From: Branchiostoma floridae
Taxonomy: Eukaryota > Chordata > Leptocardii > Amphioxiformes > Branchiostomatidae
Assembly: GCF_000003815.2 (NCBI RefSeq)
Contig: NC_049980.1
Location: 212,006 to 251,614 of the forward strand
DNA length: 39,609 bases
Reading direction: 5' to 3'
Both the position numbers and the translations under genes were made by a program. The notes beneath the pieces were generated by a model that was not told the DNA's origin, did no database searches, and was given only the letters and a program-made list of their open reading frames with translations. Positions 1 to 11,795 of this stretch are shown here, in pieces. How positions within the stretch are numbered: the first letter of the stretch is position 1; the number at the start of each line of letters is the position of its first letter.

Positions 1-204
1 CGCCGACCGTCGTCTATGGATTTCAGGAGTATCCCTCGAACCTTACGTTTGGAAACCGCATCTATAATTGACGACACTTATAGATGCAGTATAATGTGAA
101 CCAATGCTAATTGCCCTGTCCCACTGGGTTAAGGAGTACAAGTCAAAATCGGCTACAGATGATAATTGAGCTGATTGAACGTTAATTTCTCCTTCCTGTT
201 ACAG

Positions 205-1555
205 GTCAAGTGACTAGAGGAGAGTTGAAGTGTGACTGTCCCGTACCCTGCAGTGTGACGTCATACAGCACGACTGTTTCCTTCTCAGGGTGGCCCAACA
301 AACACACCCGGGAGTACATTTCCCCTTTGTTAGGCATGGAAACAAGCTACATGGAGTAAGTTGTCTGCAAAGACGAAAACTCGAAAGTTATGCCACATTG
401 TCCTTAGCGTTGTTAACCCTACTAAAGACCGGGCTTTTTGGTCATCCTGGCCGCCGGGGGTTGTTTTTGAGGCCCCATCCATAACCCCTAAACAAGTTTA
501 ATAAAACAAGTTTAAACAACTTAATATCTTAACTTTGGTATATGATGACATAATATGACATCAGGGTGACTAAGTTAGCAAAATGATAACTAACAGAATG
601 TTTGTCTGCTAAGACATTTGTTGTCAATAGCAACAGCATTGGGATGAAATGTCATAAAATGACGCCATGTATTCACAAGCTTTCCGCCATGTTGTATCAG
701 CCATCTTTGCTTTTCAAAAATAGATGTTTTTAGCAAATATCCCCCAAACACAATATTGTCAGATACCAAAACATCGCATCTATCTTGAAGTTCATAAAGA
801 TATTTCATATCAAACATGAGGTCAAAAACAGTAGTAGGCCAACATAGGTAACAGTTTTTTTTTACCATTTCTACATTTTACTCCAGGAAAAACGCCGTAG
901 TCTTCAGCGTGTACTACGAGAAGCTGAATTACCAGAACATCAGGCAGCTAAAAGCCATGGACGAAGGGCAGCTGGCAAGTACGTTGAAATAATGAAAAAA
1001 ATTCATGTTTTTGAAAATCATTTTACTAACAAAACTCAACTTTTGAAAAAGCTACTTTGGAGTGGGATGATGTTTTGATGGTCAATATTTGCATAAGGTA
1101 GAAACAGTTGGCTTTTGCATGGGGAGGGAGATGGATTGAAATATGCTGCATTTGCTCGCGAAAAAATATTGGCCTTTTTAGATTACCTTACATTATGATC
1201 CCATTTGCCATGAATAAAACATGCGTACGTAATACGTAGATCAAGATTAGACGTCCAGGTAATACGATACGCCAAAAAGCAGTTACTCAAGCAACTGGAT
1301 ATGATTTTAGAAACGGTCAGACGTTTCAAACTACACCCGTTGTTTTTCGTCAGTGTATGTTAATACATTTCCACCTCCCCCTACACAGGAAACATAGGAG
1401 GGATGATGGGCCTGTTTATAGGGGCTAGCGTGCTGTCACTCATGGAGGTGTGTGAGTTTCTGATGAAGCGCCTTTTGGGGTTTCTGGGGAAACATCGACG
1501 TCCCAAGGTGGTTACTGTGACATCCAAAGACCCTCAAACAGCCTTTCACAAGTGA
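205..1555 (+). CDS. DEG/ENaC (ASIC-like) channel, last three exons only
   Basis: 3' end of a sodium-channel gene of the DEG/ENaC family; earlier exons lie left of the window. Exons: 205-355, 887-978, 1389-1555 (stop TGA 1553-1555). All are bounded by AG/GT and keep phase. Exon 205-355 encodes the end of the cysteine-rich ectodomain ([19 protein letters not shown]), which aligns with the C-x-C-x3-C 'palm' segment of ASICs. Exon 887-978 encodes the pre-TM2 strand (VVFSVYYEKLNYQNIRQLKA). The last exon gives [12 protein letters not shown], the TM2 entrance and the G-A-S selectivity filter, followed by TM2 and a short basic tail (KHRRP). Exon lengths 151 and 92 are identical to the corresponding exons of the downstream gene, so the two are tandem duplicates. 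Family assignment is secure. Ion selectivity and ligand cannot be read from the sequence. AATAAA signals occur at 1703, 1712 and 1751. Confidence 0.9.
356..886 (+). other. Intron of upstream channel gene
   Basis: Between exons of the partial channel gene; A/T-rich, no coding signal. ttaaccctactaaagaccgg at 413-432 resembles the end of the TTAA element family but has no partner end nearby. Confidence 0.7.
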
Positions 1556-2768
1556 AGGTCGACTTCTCCAATCTCTATGTAATTTTCAATTTGTATGCCA
1601 CTCTATACGTACATATATTACTTGTTTTATTTTATTTGTGTAACACATGGCCCTACTGTAAAGCAGTGTCAATCACTGGATACCCTGGACAAAATGACAA
1701 GAAATAAATACAATAAATATATAGATAGTCTAAAGTGTTTATGTCACCAAAATAAAGCATTACATTTAGCCATAACCGTTTGCTAAAAAAATATTTGTAC
1801 ATAATATACACACTGCTAATGTTATTATTGAGCATTGAATAATACAAATCATACTTCCAGATATTAATATCTAAAATATATTTTTATGATTATTTTGTGA
1901 ATATAATATGAAAACTTGCAGTCGTACATAATTTGGGATTAAGGCTTGGAAGTATGACTTGTAATATCCGATGTTCAAAAACAGCGTCGTGTATATTTTG
2001 TGCTTAATGTCTTTGTGTAATTATTATAACAGTAACTTGTAAACAGGAACTGTCTAAATGATATTGTGTCATTTTTGCCATAAGCACTTTAAAATGATAA
2101 CAGGAGAAATGTAGAAAAAGCAGTTAGTGAAGAAGTTTGAACTCGAAGTGGAGTGCTTGAGATGAATGTTTTTTTTTTTTTCACTACCTATAATGTAATT
2201 GTAATGGTGGAGATGAATGTTGTGGATATGGGGAATATGTTCATATCAGTTGTAAATATTTATTTTTCATAACTTATATTCAACCGTGGCACTTACGTCT
2301 GAGCTTAATTTCCAAAAAGTTATTAATTGTTATTAAATGGGAAAATGGAAAGTACTGTTTGTTATAATAAGATATTGTAAATATGTTATTATTGTTCTTA
2401 TTTAAAGATTTCATTATTGATCTTAAATATTGTTCTGCAGTATTTTTCTCACACAACTAATTGAGCTACAATGCAAGTTTAATGCAAAGAGATCTCATCT
2501 TTGTTACCTATTTTGGCTCTTTTCGGTGAGAAAGAGTGGTTTGAATCTGTGAAAAAACGTTAATTTGACTTTAAGATTAAAAGTGTGTTTATTTTAAAAG
2601 TACGTGGAATTTTTGCTCATTTTGTAAACCGTAGCGAATTGTAGACAAATGATGCACTGTGCGTGTGATAAACAAGAAAAAATATTTCCATTGAATAAAG
2701 TATTTTATTTGACTCCAACCTTTCTTAACATATGTCACGTGTTGCTTTACGAGATACGATTCAATGTT
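1556..2768. other. 3' UTR and A/T-rich intergenic stretch
   Basis: Follows the stop of the first channel gene. Three AATAAA words occur within 200 nt, then strongly A/T-rich sequence with no reading frame of protein-like composition. Confidence 0.6.
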
Positions 2769-3245
2769 GGAGGCGTCGGCAAAATCAACTCCATCCCAGA
2801 GGCGTGGCCAAAATAAATTCCATTTCACGGGAGTCAACAAACTTAACAAATAGGCAATTTTCGGGCTGTGGCCTCAGGCCTTGTCGACAAAATAAGCTCC
2901 ACCCCAGAGGCGTGGCCAAAATAAATTCCCTTTCACGGGAGACAACAAACTGTACAAATAGGCTATTTGCCGGGCTGCGGCCTCATGATCAGGCCTTGGA
3001 GACAAAACAGACACCGCCTTGGAGGCGTGGCCAAAACAAATTCCCTTTCACGGGAGACAACAAACTGTACAAATAGGCTATTTGCCGGGCTGCGGCCTCA
3101 TGATCAGGCCTTGGAGACAAAACAGACTCCATCCCAGAGGCGTGGCCAAAATAAATTCCATTTCACGGGAGACAACAAACTGTACAAATAGGCGATTTGC
3201 CGGGCTGCGGCCCCGGGCCTTTACAGACGAACGCCTGACTTGATC
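2769..3245. repeat. Tandem array, ~108-115-bp unit, about four copies
   Basis: The word gaggcgtggcc recurs at 2799, 2907, 3022 and 3137 (steps of 108, 115, 115), each followed by aaat(a)aattccNtttcacggg, acaacaaactgtacaaatag and a G/C-rich gggctgcggcct stretch. The reading frames open across it are a by-product of a period near a multiple of 3. Related gaggcgtcgccaaaa words occur at 10692, 14348 and 17773. Confidence 0.9.
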
Positions 3246-4156
3246 CCCAAACAAAGCTGGACACGGGAGGTCACGCATGGGCTCTACGCAAAAACGCACG
3301 GCTTTAGAAAACCGCTCTAAGAGCTTGTCACCCAGAACGGTTGAGATCACATGAAGAGTGAGAGAATGTGTCGTTCTCAAGCCGTTTCGTCAAACTGTCG
3401 TTCCCAGCCAAGCAATAGGTAAGATTTTGTAAACGAGTGTTTTAACTTAAAATCCGAGTATTTTTCGTTGTATGTTGCTAGATTTTTATCTATGATCTTC
3501 CCTAATAGTAGAGGGTTATGCTAACGGGTAAATGTGTGTGTTAATGATGATGATTTTTGTTTAATTTGTGTGTGTCTGTGAACAGCATAGCTTGAGAAGT
3601 TGTTAATGGATCTTTAGAGTAATTGATAGGGGCTGGTCTATTAGAAAATATATTGGTTATAGGGCTTCCTAGCATTTTTATTATGGTACTGCAGCAGAAC
3701 TTCTTAATTAGATATCTAGTGTTCTGTATACGATACAGCCATGACTTAATGGTACATAACTTTTACACTACCATGGCATGCTGATTAAAGCTTTACTACA
3801 CAGGCAGCTAACAAAACGCTAGTCCAGAGAACGTTCTATAGGTTCTTTAATAGTATAGCTAGCTTTGATGCCAGTGTGTACCTAAGGCATAGCAAATACC
3901 GTTGAACATATTATTTCAATGGCAAATAACTCAATATTTTGCGGCCACGATTACATGCAATGAATGCCGAACGTATGAACTTATAAGACTATAAGATGAA
4001 GGGTTGACCTCTATCTATCTAGTTAGCAAATTAGATATTACAAGCAGATAAAGACATTTTCAGTTAGTAATGAAGGGTATTAGATGCTGTCAGAAACGCT
4101 ATACTGTTTAGAACAAGTATCCCGTTGCTTGGTTTATTTTGTATGACGTCAGTGGG

Positions 4157-4330
4157 TGGGGTCGCGTGGCGTAATTGCAGGGTGCTTGGCGCAGAACCCA
4201 AGTCCTGGGTTCGAATCATGTCATGCCACCGATCTTTTGACCTTGAGAAATGCACTTTACATAACTTTACTCGCTCCACTCAGGTGTAAAAATGGTAATC
4301 ATTACTTCGGTTAGTGAGGTAAGGGTGGGG
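4157..4330 (+). mobile_element. tRNA-derived SINE
   Basis: The head (4157-4230) looks like a tRNA: A-box-like tggcgtaattg and a B box ggttcgaatc. The body continues gaccttgagaaatgcacttt and ctccactcaggtgtaaaaatg and ends in attacttcggttagtgagg. Relatives of the tail occur at 9535-9590 and inverted at 12484-12580. It lacks a clean acceptor stem, so it is not a functional tRNA gene. Confidence 0.7.
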
Positions 4331-5049
4331 GTGGGGGGTGGTGAAATAAGAGGGTTGGGCTATGCCTTCTCATACCGTGCCCTAGACACAATGAATAACA
4401 CCATCACATTGCCCCATACGGCCTTCAAAAGGCTATGGCACTACCTTTGTCTTATATTTTAGGATTTTAAGAACGTTTTTAGATCAAGATCAGCATGAAG
4501 TCAAGACAAGTTTGAAGTAGGACAAGTTCGGTACTGTGTGGTGTTCATTTGAGTTCTATAAAATACAAAAAAACACGACTGGTGTAAACATCTAAAACCT
4601 TATAAAGTCACTAGATAACCTTGACGCATGGTCTAAAGGCATCATAAGGTAACTGTAGCCCCTGGAATGTCATGTTTGGAAGCTTTTCGTCTTCTCGCTC
4701 AGTCGTTCGAGACGTCCGCAAACTTCTTAAAGTTTCTAAGCATTGATAAGACATTACAGCGTAGCTGTAAAGAATAGAATCAGGGTGTGTCCATTTTGGG
4801 GAGGTTTTAGGTTCTAGCTTTCTTTTAAAGTCGGTTGTATACAGTAAACAGTTGGAACGGAGCGGTTTATACCCGTGTCAGTGAAGGGCGTTATCCCCGA
4901 CTGGACCGTTCCAGTCAATCTGTGGTCCGTCCGCACATGACCGGGGCTCGTGCCAGAGTTAGCTTGTCTTCTAACATTCAAATGCCAGTTTTTTCTTTTT
5001 CAATTTTCATTTGCGTTCATGACTGACATCCATCCCAAACCCTAAAAGT

Positions 5050-5347
5050 GGGGTCACACATGCGTATATATTCAAGCCCGTTTGAGGTGCGTATGTGATG
5101 AAGCTCATAGTCTCTATCAGGCTCCACATGTACAGGTCACGGGGAAAATACTACAAATTGGACAAATATAGATACATAACATGCCAGATGAGTTAGCTGA
5201 CCGAGAAGTATGGTTAGCGACCCAGCTAACTCGTCTGACATGTTACCTGTTTACGTTTGTCCAATTTCTATTATTTTTCCAACGAACTGTGGAGCCTGGT
5301 GGAGGTAAATGTGTACGGACGTAGATATATACGCAGGTGTGACCCCG
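5050..5347. mobile_element. ~300-bp imperfect palindrome (foldback MITE)
   Basis: The left arm begins ggggtcacacatgcgtatat and the right arm ends atatatacgcaggtgtgacc. Further in, aggctccaca pairs with tgtggagcct, and aaattggacaaa, gatgagttagct pair with agctaactcgtc, tttgtccaattt. The whole segment folds back on itself. A related left end occurs at about 9390-9425. No transposase; family not identified. Confidence 0.75.
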
Positions 5348-7121
5348 CAAGCTTTAAACCATACTGCGAACTGTACAAAGCAGCTGCGAAATATATAACG
5401 TGAATTTTCTGAGGAATTTTATCATCATTATCATTGAATCAATACGGCCTTATGAATAGTTCATTTAGATGTAAAAACGAGTTTTAGTAATACTATGCAG
5501 GGGGACATAGTGTCCCAGATTTTGGACATAATACAATACGGTACAATACAATACAATGCGCAACACAATACAGCAGTAACAGTTGGTCAAACATTCATAA
5601 GAAGCGTGGGTCATATTTGCCGTTTTTTAAAAGAGCTTCAACACTGTCTACAAGTTAGGAGTCTGTCGTACCGATATATTTGTCCAGTTTACACTCAGAA
5701 ATATTTTCCCTCAAATCTACTACCTGTAAAGGCGCCGCAAAAAATATTCCCCAACGGAAGTCGAACAATGTAGGACGATCCCGACATCCGAGACCTGTTG
5801 ACGTCATTGATTTTTACGTCCTGTAGGGCAGTTTTTACCTGACGTCTTTCACGTTCGTCTTCACCTGTTCTGCCACAACAAGAGTTCCTTAAGACGCATA
5901 GGTAAGGGAAGCAGTGTCTGAACCTGTATACGTAACTTAAAGTCACATTTTTGCCGTCACCGTCTGACCCACCAGGTAAGACAGTCTTTGTCTATCAACT
6001 CCCGCCTTTTGTCGTCCCCCGTTCTTCTGATCACAACGCGTACGAGTCAAGTAAAGCCTAGGAAAAATGAAGAAAACAAAAATTGGGACGATCGGAGTGG
6101 GTTTCCCTTTGCTTCCAGATTTCAGGGCAAGACAAATAGTGTTTAACGATGTAAAATGATTAGAAACAAAATACATGATTTACTAAACATATCAAGTACC
6201 TATAATCATAGTTGCCCAAGAAATGGATACACATTTTAAAATCATACCCGGCTGCTTGAGCTATTGAACTATTATTTTGAATAATCTTTAACTACATCGA
6301 TATGTCTAGTAAACGATATGATTTTTGTTCAGTTTGTTAGTATCCTGCTCTAAAGTACATATTGTCATGATGCATTTATGATGAGATATAACATTTTTAT
6401 TTGATATCTGTGTGATAAAAATTCCAAAGGGAATCCATGCGACCTAAGTGTTCAAATACAAATTGACAATGCAAAACTGAACTGCGTCAAGACATTGGCA
6501 TTTTTGACATCATATTTCAGTTGTACTTCTATGCGTCGACGTCGTATTAACACATAGACGACCTATGTTCAGTGGGTCGGTTATCTCACGTTTTCAAACG
6601 AGAAGAATATGTCGGAAATGATTCTACAACGTTTTTAAGCCCCCACCCCCCTCCAACAACCCACTAGCTAGTTTTTCCAGTACGGTCGGTCGGGTAACCG
6701 GACGCACAACATTTTTCCTAGGTCTTATTACTGTCGCCTTTCGCTTAATCGTCCTGTATGTAGGGCATCTGTCTAGTAACTCCGACGTTCTTCCTGACAG
6801 GTTCTTTCAATCACAACATGTACGGGAGAAAAGGTGCAGGTAAGAGTGACTATAATAACCTTCGGCTAATCTATATCGACTCGAGGCGTTAAGTTCACAC
6901 CAGACCGTACGTTGACAGGGTCTCGAAAGAGCTATTTCATTATGGTACGACTGACAACACGGGAAGACAGTTCACCATTACAAGGTAAGCAACATTTGCA
7001 AACATAGGCTGTTTACTAAACACAACCATAGTTGATTTGCTCAATGGCTTACCTATCAAATTAACCCCATGAAGCGCTTCAAGTAGCGAAAGGTAAGGGG
7101 GCGGTCGCCATGAGTTCTTCT
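5348..7121. other. Intergenic, no gene recognised
   Basis: Short reading frames here have no recognisable domain. Two loosely similar stretches (5990-6050 and 6720-6840, each with tcgcctttcg/ccgccttttg and a tcacaac-gtacg word) may be old repeat copies. Confidence 0.5.
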
Positions 7122-7380
7122 TTAAGGTGGTATCTCACTGCACTTGGGGTACTGGTGCGACACTGTGGAGTTCGAAAGATATTACTCAACGTATTTTAGG
7201 GATAAAGAACCAATTTCCTTACGTTCTGAGTATTTTGTTGTCTTCTAAGTCACGCTTTATAATTTTAGATATCACGCAATATCTGAATTTTAAAACAATC
7301 GGCGAAATTAACACAACAGTGCCGCAGTGAACTTACCCCGCAGTGCCGCACCGGTGCCCCAAGTGCAGTGAGATACGCCC
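7122..7380 (+). mobile_element. MITE copy 1 with long terminal inverted repeats
   Basis: The left end tctcactgcacttggggtac is mirrored by the right end gtgccccaagtgcagtgaga; the inverted repeats extend about 40 bp. About 259 bp, non-coding. The same element occurs inverted at 17432-17692, sharing the inner words ataaagaac, ttacgtt and tattttgttgtctt. Confidence 0.85.
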
Positions 7381-7658
7381 TTTCCTACTTAATTTTAAGT
7401 AGCGCACTTGTAGACTATATAGAATGTATTAGAAAGGATAACGTAAGGAAGCCTTAGGACACAATAGGCCATTCGTTTTGTAGTCAGGTTTCAGAAAGAA
7501 TGACTGACAACAAAAATCGACTCAACAACAAGGGAGGTTAGATTTGTACCGGGTACACGGCAAAGGAATATTTCCTAATAAAAAAAAAAGATATTTTACT
7601 GCTGCATACTTGACAACCTATTTATAGTAAGATCGATTTTGAACAAGTGTGAATCATC

Positions 7659-7895
7659 CTTTTGACAGTAAGATAGATAAAGTCATGAGGATACCATTCC
7701 AGTATCTGTGTACAGTGTTGTGAATTACTTTGTGAATGACCCTTTTAACAGTAAGATGAAAAAATTCATGGGGATACCATTCCAGTAGCTGTGTATTGTG
7801 TTGTGAATTACGGTACTGTGTGAGTTTAATTCTTTTGACAGTAAGATAAACAAAGTCCTGAGGATACCATTTCAATAGCTGTGCATTGTGTTGAA
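7659..7895. repeat. Three-copy tandem repeat, period 82-91 bp
   Basis: cttttgacagtaagat (second copy taacag) recurs at about 7658, 7742 and 7832. Each copy is followed by gg(a)ataccatt(c/t)ca and agctgtgtattgtgttg. It lies just upstream of the first exon of the channel gene. Confidence 0.8.
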
Positions 7896-8187
7896 CACGT
7901 TGCGATGGCAACGACATTAGTGTAAACACTAGTGATGACCCGCAGGATACCATTTAATGGAGAGTTAAAAGGTGACAGTGGCATAAGTTGTCTTGGCGTA
8001 GAAGGCACTGTGTTAATGTATCAATTTTTTGCAGCGTTTAATGTATCAGTATTAACAGACAAAGGATATTCTGGTGGTATTTTTGGACAGAAGTTCAACT
8101 CGACACGATCAACAAATTTGCTCTCATTTTGGAACAGTTTCTTTCCAGTGCGCTTCACAGCTCCTGTTTTAGCTGTAACCTTCCGCC

Positions 8188-11100
8188 ATGTCGCCGGAGG
8201 AGGAGAAAGAGTCCCCTGAGAAAGAGTTCGCCGGTAACACAAGTCTACACGGACTCAACAGGGTAGGTGTTGGGTTTGTTTCTAATATGAAAAATTGTTT
8301 TATTTCGCAAACTAATTCCCCGAAAAGTATTTTTTATTTGCGTTTGTAATCGGCTACAAGATGGGAAGCCTTGATTTTTGTCAATTACGCTGCCTGCTCT
8401 ATCCGTTCGAATGAAACACCTAGTGACAAAAGAAATCACATTGAACGAGGCAGTTTTTTTTACGTAATGTACACAATGTGTCAGATTTTCCATAGGAGTT
8501 CACATGTGTTTTTAAAATCGTGTTTGTGTATGGGGGTTGGACTAATAGTATCTGGTAAAACAACATTCCTTAAGCTAGAATATTACGCGTTTCACTGAAG
8601 GGCATAATGAGCGGATTATATGGATAACATTCTCTGGGCACCCTACAACTAATGGGGGCGTGTAAGAAAAACATAAAATGACAAAACACACTGAAGATGG
8701 TATGGCATGGAATATGCTTTCTTCTTTTGTCACCGCTGAGTCCCTGCAACAGGGATTACTAGCAGTGCGCATGGTGCTAGTAACAAGTAATAATGACAAG
8801 CAAACATAGAGAAAATAAAGGTAAACAATAAGGAACATAGGCAACTGATTTGTGGGTGTAAAGGAAAAGACAAGTGACTAAAATGGGTTAGTGGTTTTTA
8901 CAAATACACATGGACGTGTAGGGGCGACTCAATGCAGCAGGGCCCTCCCCAGCTCAGTTTTGAACTGAGAGAAATACCCTGCCTCCGCCACACTAGGCTC
9001 AAGTTCATTCCACTCTTTGATGGTCAAAATAAAGAACGAGAGCCTGTAATAGTATAGACGGTGTAAACAATCATTTAGCTTCTTTGAAAGATATACTGTA
9101 CTGTTTTTTGAAACGGGCGAAAATTGAAAACTCGAAGTCGAAGTACATCATCGTATTGAAGCAGATATTGTCTTTAATGTATCAACATTTTGCATAATTT
9201 GTCTTTACCACCTGTTGTTCCATCTCTCCCATAGATTGTGATCGCCCCCAGCGGTTACTTCCGGGTCCTGTGGGTTCTCGCCATTCTTTCTTCCTACAGC
9301 GGGTTCGCCTACATGTTCAGCACTATGTAAGTTTTCATCGACATTTATGATTATTATTGACTAATTATGGGAATCTGTGTTAATAGGTTTGCACACATTT
9401 GCGTATATGCAAGTCCGTATGAGTTCCGTATTGACATTGTTTTTACTTTCTAGTAGGTAGGTAAAGATTGCGGCCGAATACGTCGTTTTTTTTGTTCGAT
9501 GACCACATTCTTCCGCGCAAGAGAATTCCATTAATTCACTCAGGTAAATATGAGTACATAGCTTCGGTTAGGGACATTCCTCCGATAGAACATTAAACAA
9601 ATAGCGGTCCTTGACGAAAGCCACACCACCAGTACGTTACAGAACCAATTGAACTTATAAAAAAGAGTTAGGGCTGGTTCCTTGTATGAGTAGATCATAA
9701 CAAATTTGATAGGATATGCAGCTAGTACTGTCCAGTACAAACCTGGTGTGTTACGCCATGAGGTAATTACCTCCATGAAAAATGGAGGTATAGTTTTTGG
9801 CGTGTCTGTCTGTCTCCCTGTGTGTGTGTGTTTGTGTTTCCGCATATTTGTGGCCAGCATAACTTTAGAACCTCTGGATGGATTGTAATGATATTTGGTA
9901 TGTGGGTAGGTGTTGGGAAGACGAAGGTCAAAGTCAATCTTGGGCCCTCTGGTATGTGACCTTGGTACTGCAGCAGAACTTCGATTTCTTGTATCTTTTG
10001 ACCTGGACATGCTTTGGTCTTGATTTTTTGGTGGCAGCTTGTGATGTGAAAAAGTGATGTATGTTTGGGCCCCCTAGCGGCTTGCTCTGGAACTGCAGGG
10101 GCATTCTGGTCAAAATCTTCCAAGGAGCATAACGGAACAAAAGAACAATGGATTTCCGTGATATTTAGCAGGCAGGTATCTTTGGCAGAGATGTACATAA
10201 TGAAGTGCAAATTATGCAAATTTTGACTTAATTTGCATACTTAATGAGGAAAATCTACATTAACAGTATTTTCCATTATAGGACTCAAGTACATGTAACA
10301 TACGTAGTTTGTGGCAGGTAGAAGATTAGCAGATTCCAATTATGCAAATAAGTCCCTAATTTGCATAATTAATGTGAAAGTGTCCAAATACTTCCAAGCA
10401 CATGTATTACGTTCTTGGATTGCCAATATTGTGACCTCTGCAAGTTAGCTAAAGGTGTACATAGCCAAGCATAAATAATGCAGATGTCAAAGTCATTAAC
10501 ATAATTAAAATATTTCATGGAGGTATGAGGTTTCCGAACTCTTGTTTACTTGGTTTGCAATAAAGTGAAAACAGAAACACTAAAAATAAAGGGATGATGC
10601 AACTACGCAGGCGGGGAAAATTCCTGACATGCCTGCGGGATTGGGGGAATTCTTGTCAAACGGAAGCATAACGCCTCAGCTAGCTAGCCACTGAGGCATC
10701 GCCAAAAATTCCAATCTGCGAGTCCTGCGCATCGATCTCTGCGATAAGTTTATAGCTTTTTGTTTTCTTCGCACTGCCCAGGATTATCGACTACTTCAGC
10801 TACAACACCATCACAGATACGAAGTTGGAGTTTGACGATGAGGTGATTTTTCCGGCGGTCACAGTCTGCAACATGAACAAGTAGGTGAAGTTATACGTAC
10901 AGCGTTTTCAGTGTATGGTGTTCTTTGGTGTTGATGACATGTACAGCTTTGTACTTCTGTACTTACTTCTATGTTTTAAAGATCATGATATTTTCACTGT
11001 ATGAGCGTGGTATACTACTTTGTACTAATTAAATATGGTAAGCGTAAAATACAGCACGAATTCTCAGACTGACCATGTATCTCTATGCATACAGGCAAGA

Positions 11101-11746
11101 CGTGATATACTATTTACACACACACACACACACACACGCTTGCACACACACGCACACACACAAATACACGCAAAATGTCAGCATACAAAAACACAAGCAT
11201 ACAAATGCACATACATACACACGCCTACATTTACATATACCCAAACACACACAAACACACACACACAAACACATACACATAAACGCACACACACACACAC
11301 GCACAAACACACACACACACACTACACACACACACAGACGCACACACATACACACGCACACAAACACACACACACAAACACACACACACACACACACACA
11401 CATACAAACACATACACACAAACGCGCGCGCACACGCACACGCACACAAACGCAAAAACACACACACACACATACGCACACAGAGACAAATAAACACAAA
11501 CGCACGAACACACACACAGACACATAAACACAAACGCACGCACACACACACACACACATACAGACATAATTTTCATACGTGGTATTTGCATTTACATTTT
11601 TGCAGATTTGACGAAGGTAAGCTGAAGATTATTGACTTCGTCTACCTGTCGATGTTCCTGTACGCAGTTCAACTTGACGTTGACACGATCATAGCCGGTG
11701 GTGCGATACCTGATGAGACCGTCAATTCCACCACGGAGGTAAGTGT

Positions 11747-11795
<49 letters not shown>

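Noticed and set aside
413-432. Start of another TTAA/CCCT element in the upstream channel intron
   Set aside because: The left-end word resembles the family, but no matching right end or G-run is present; too little to call an element.
2732-3380. Overlapping frames encoding repeated TNCTNRLFAGLRP-like peptides
   Set aside because: They come from the 108-115-bp tandem array; composition and lack of start/splice context are not protein-like.
4157-4230. Possible tRNA gene
   Set aside because: Has A- and B-box-like words but no complete acceptor stem and continues into a SINE body that is repeated elsewhere.
11035-11591. Several long reading frames on both strands rich in Thr-His or Cys-Val
   Set aside because: They are translations of the (CA)n microsatellite; a dinucleotide repeat without stops is open in every frame.
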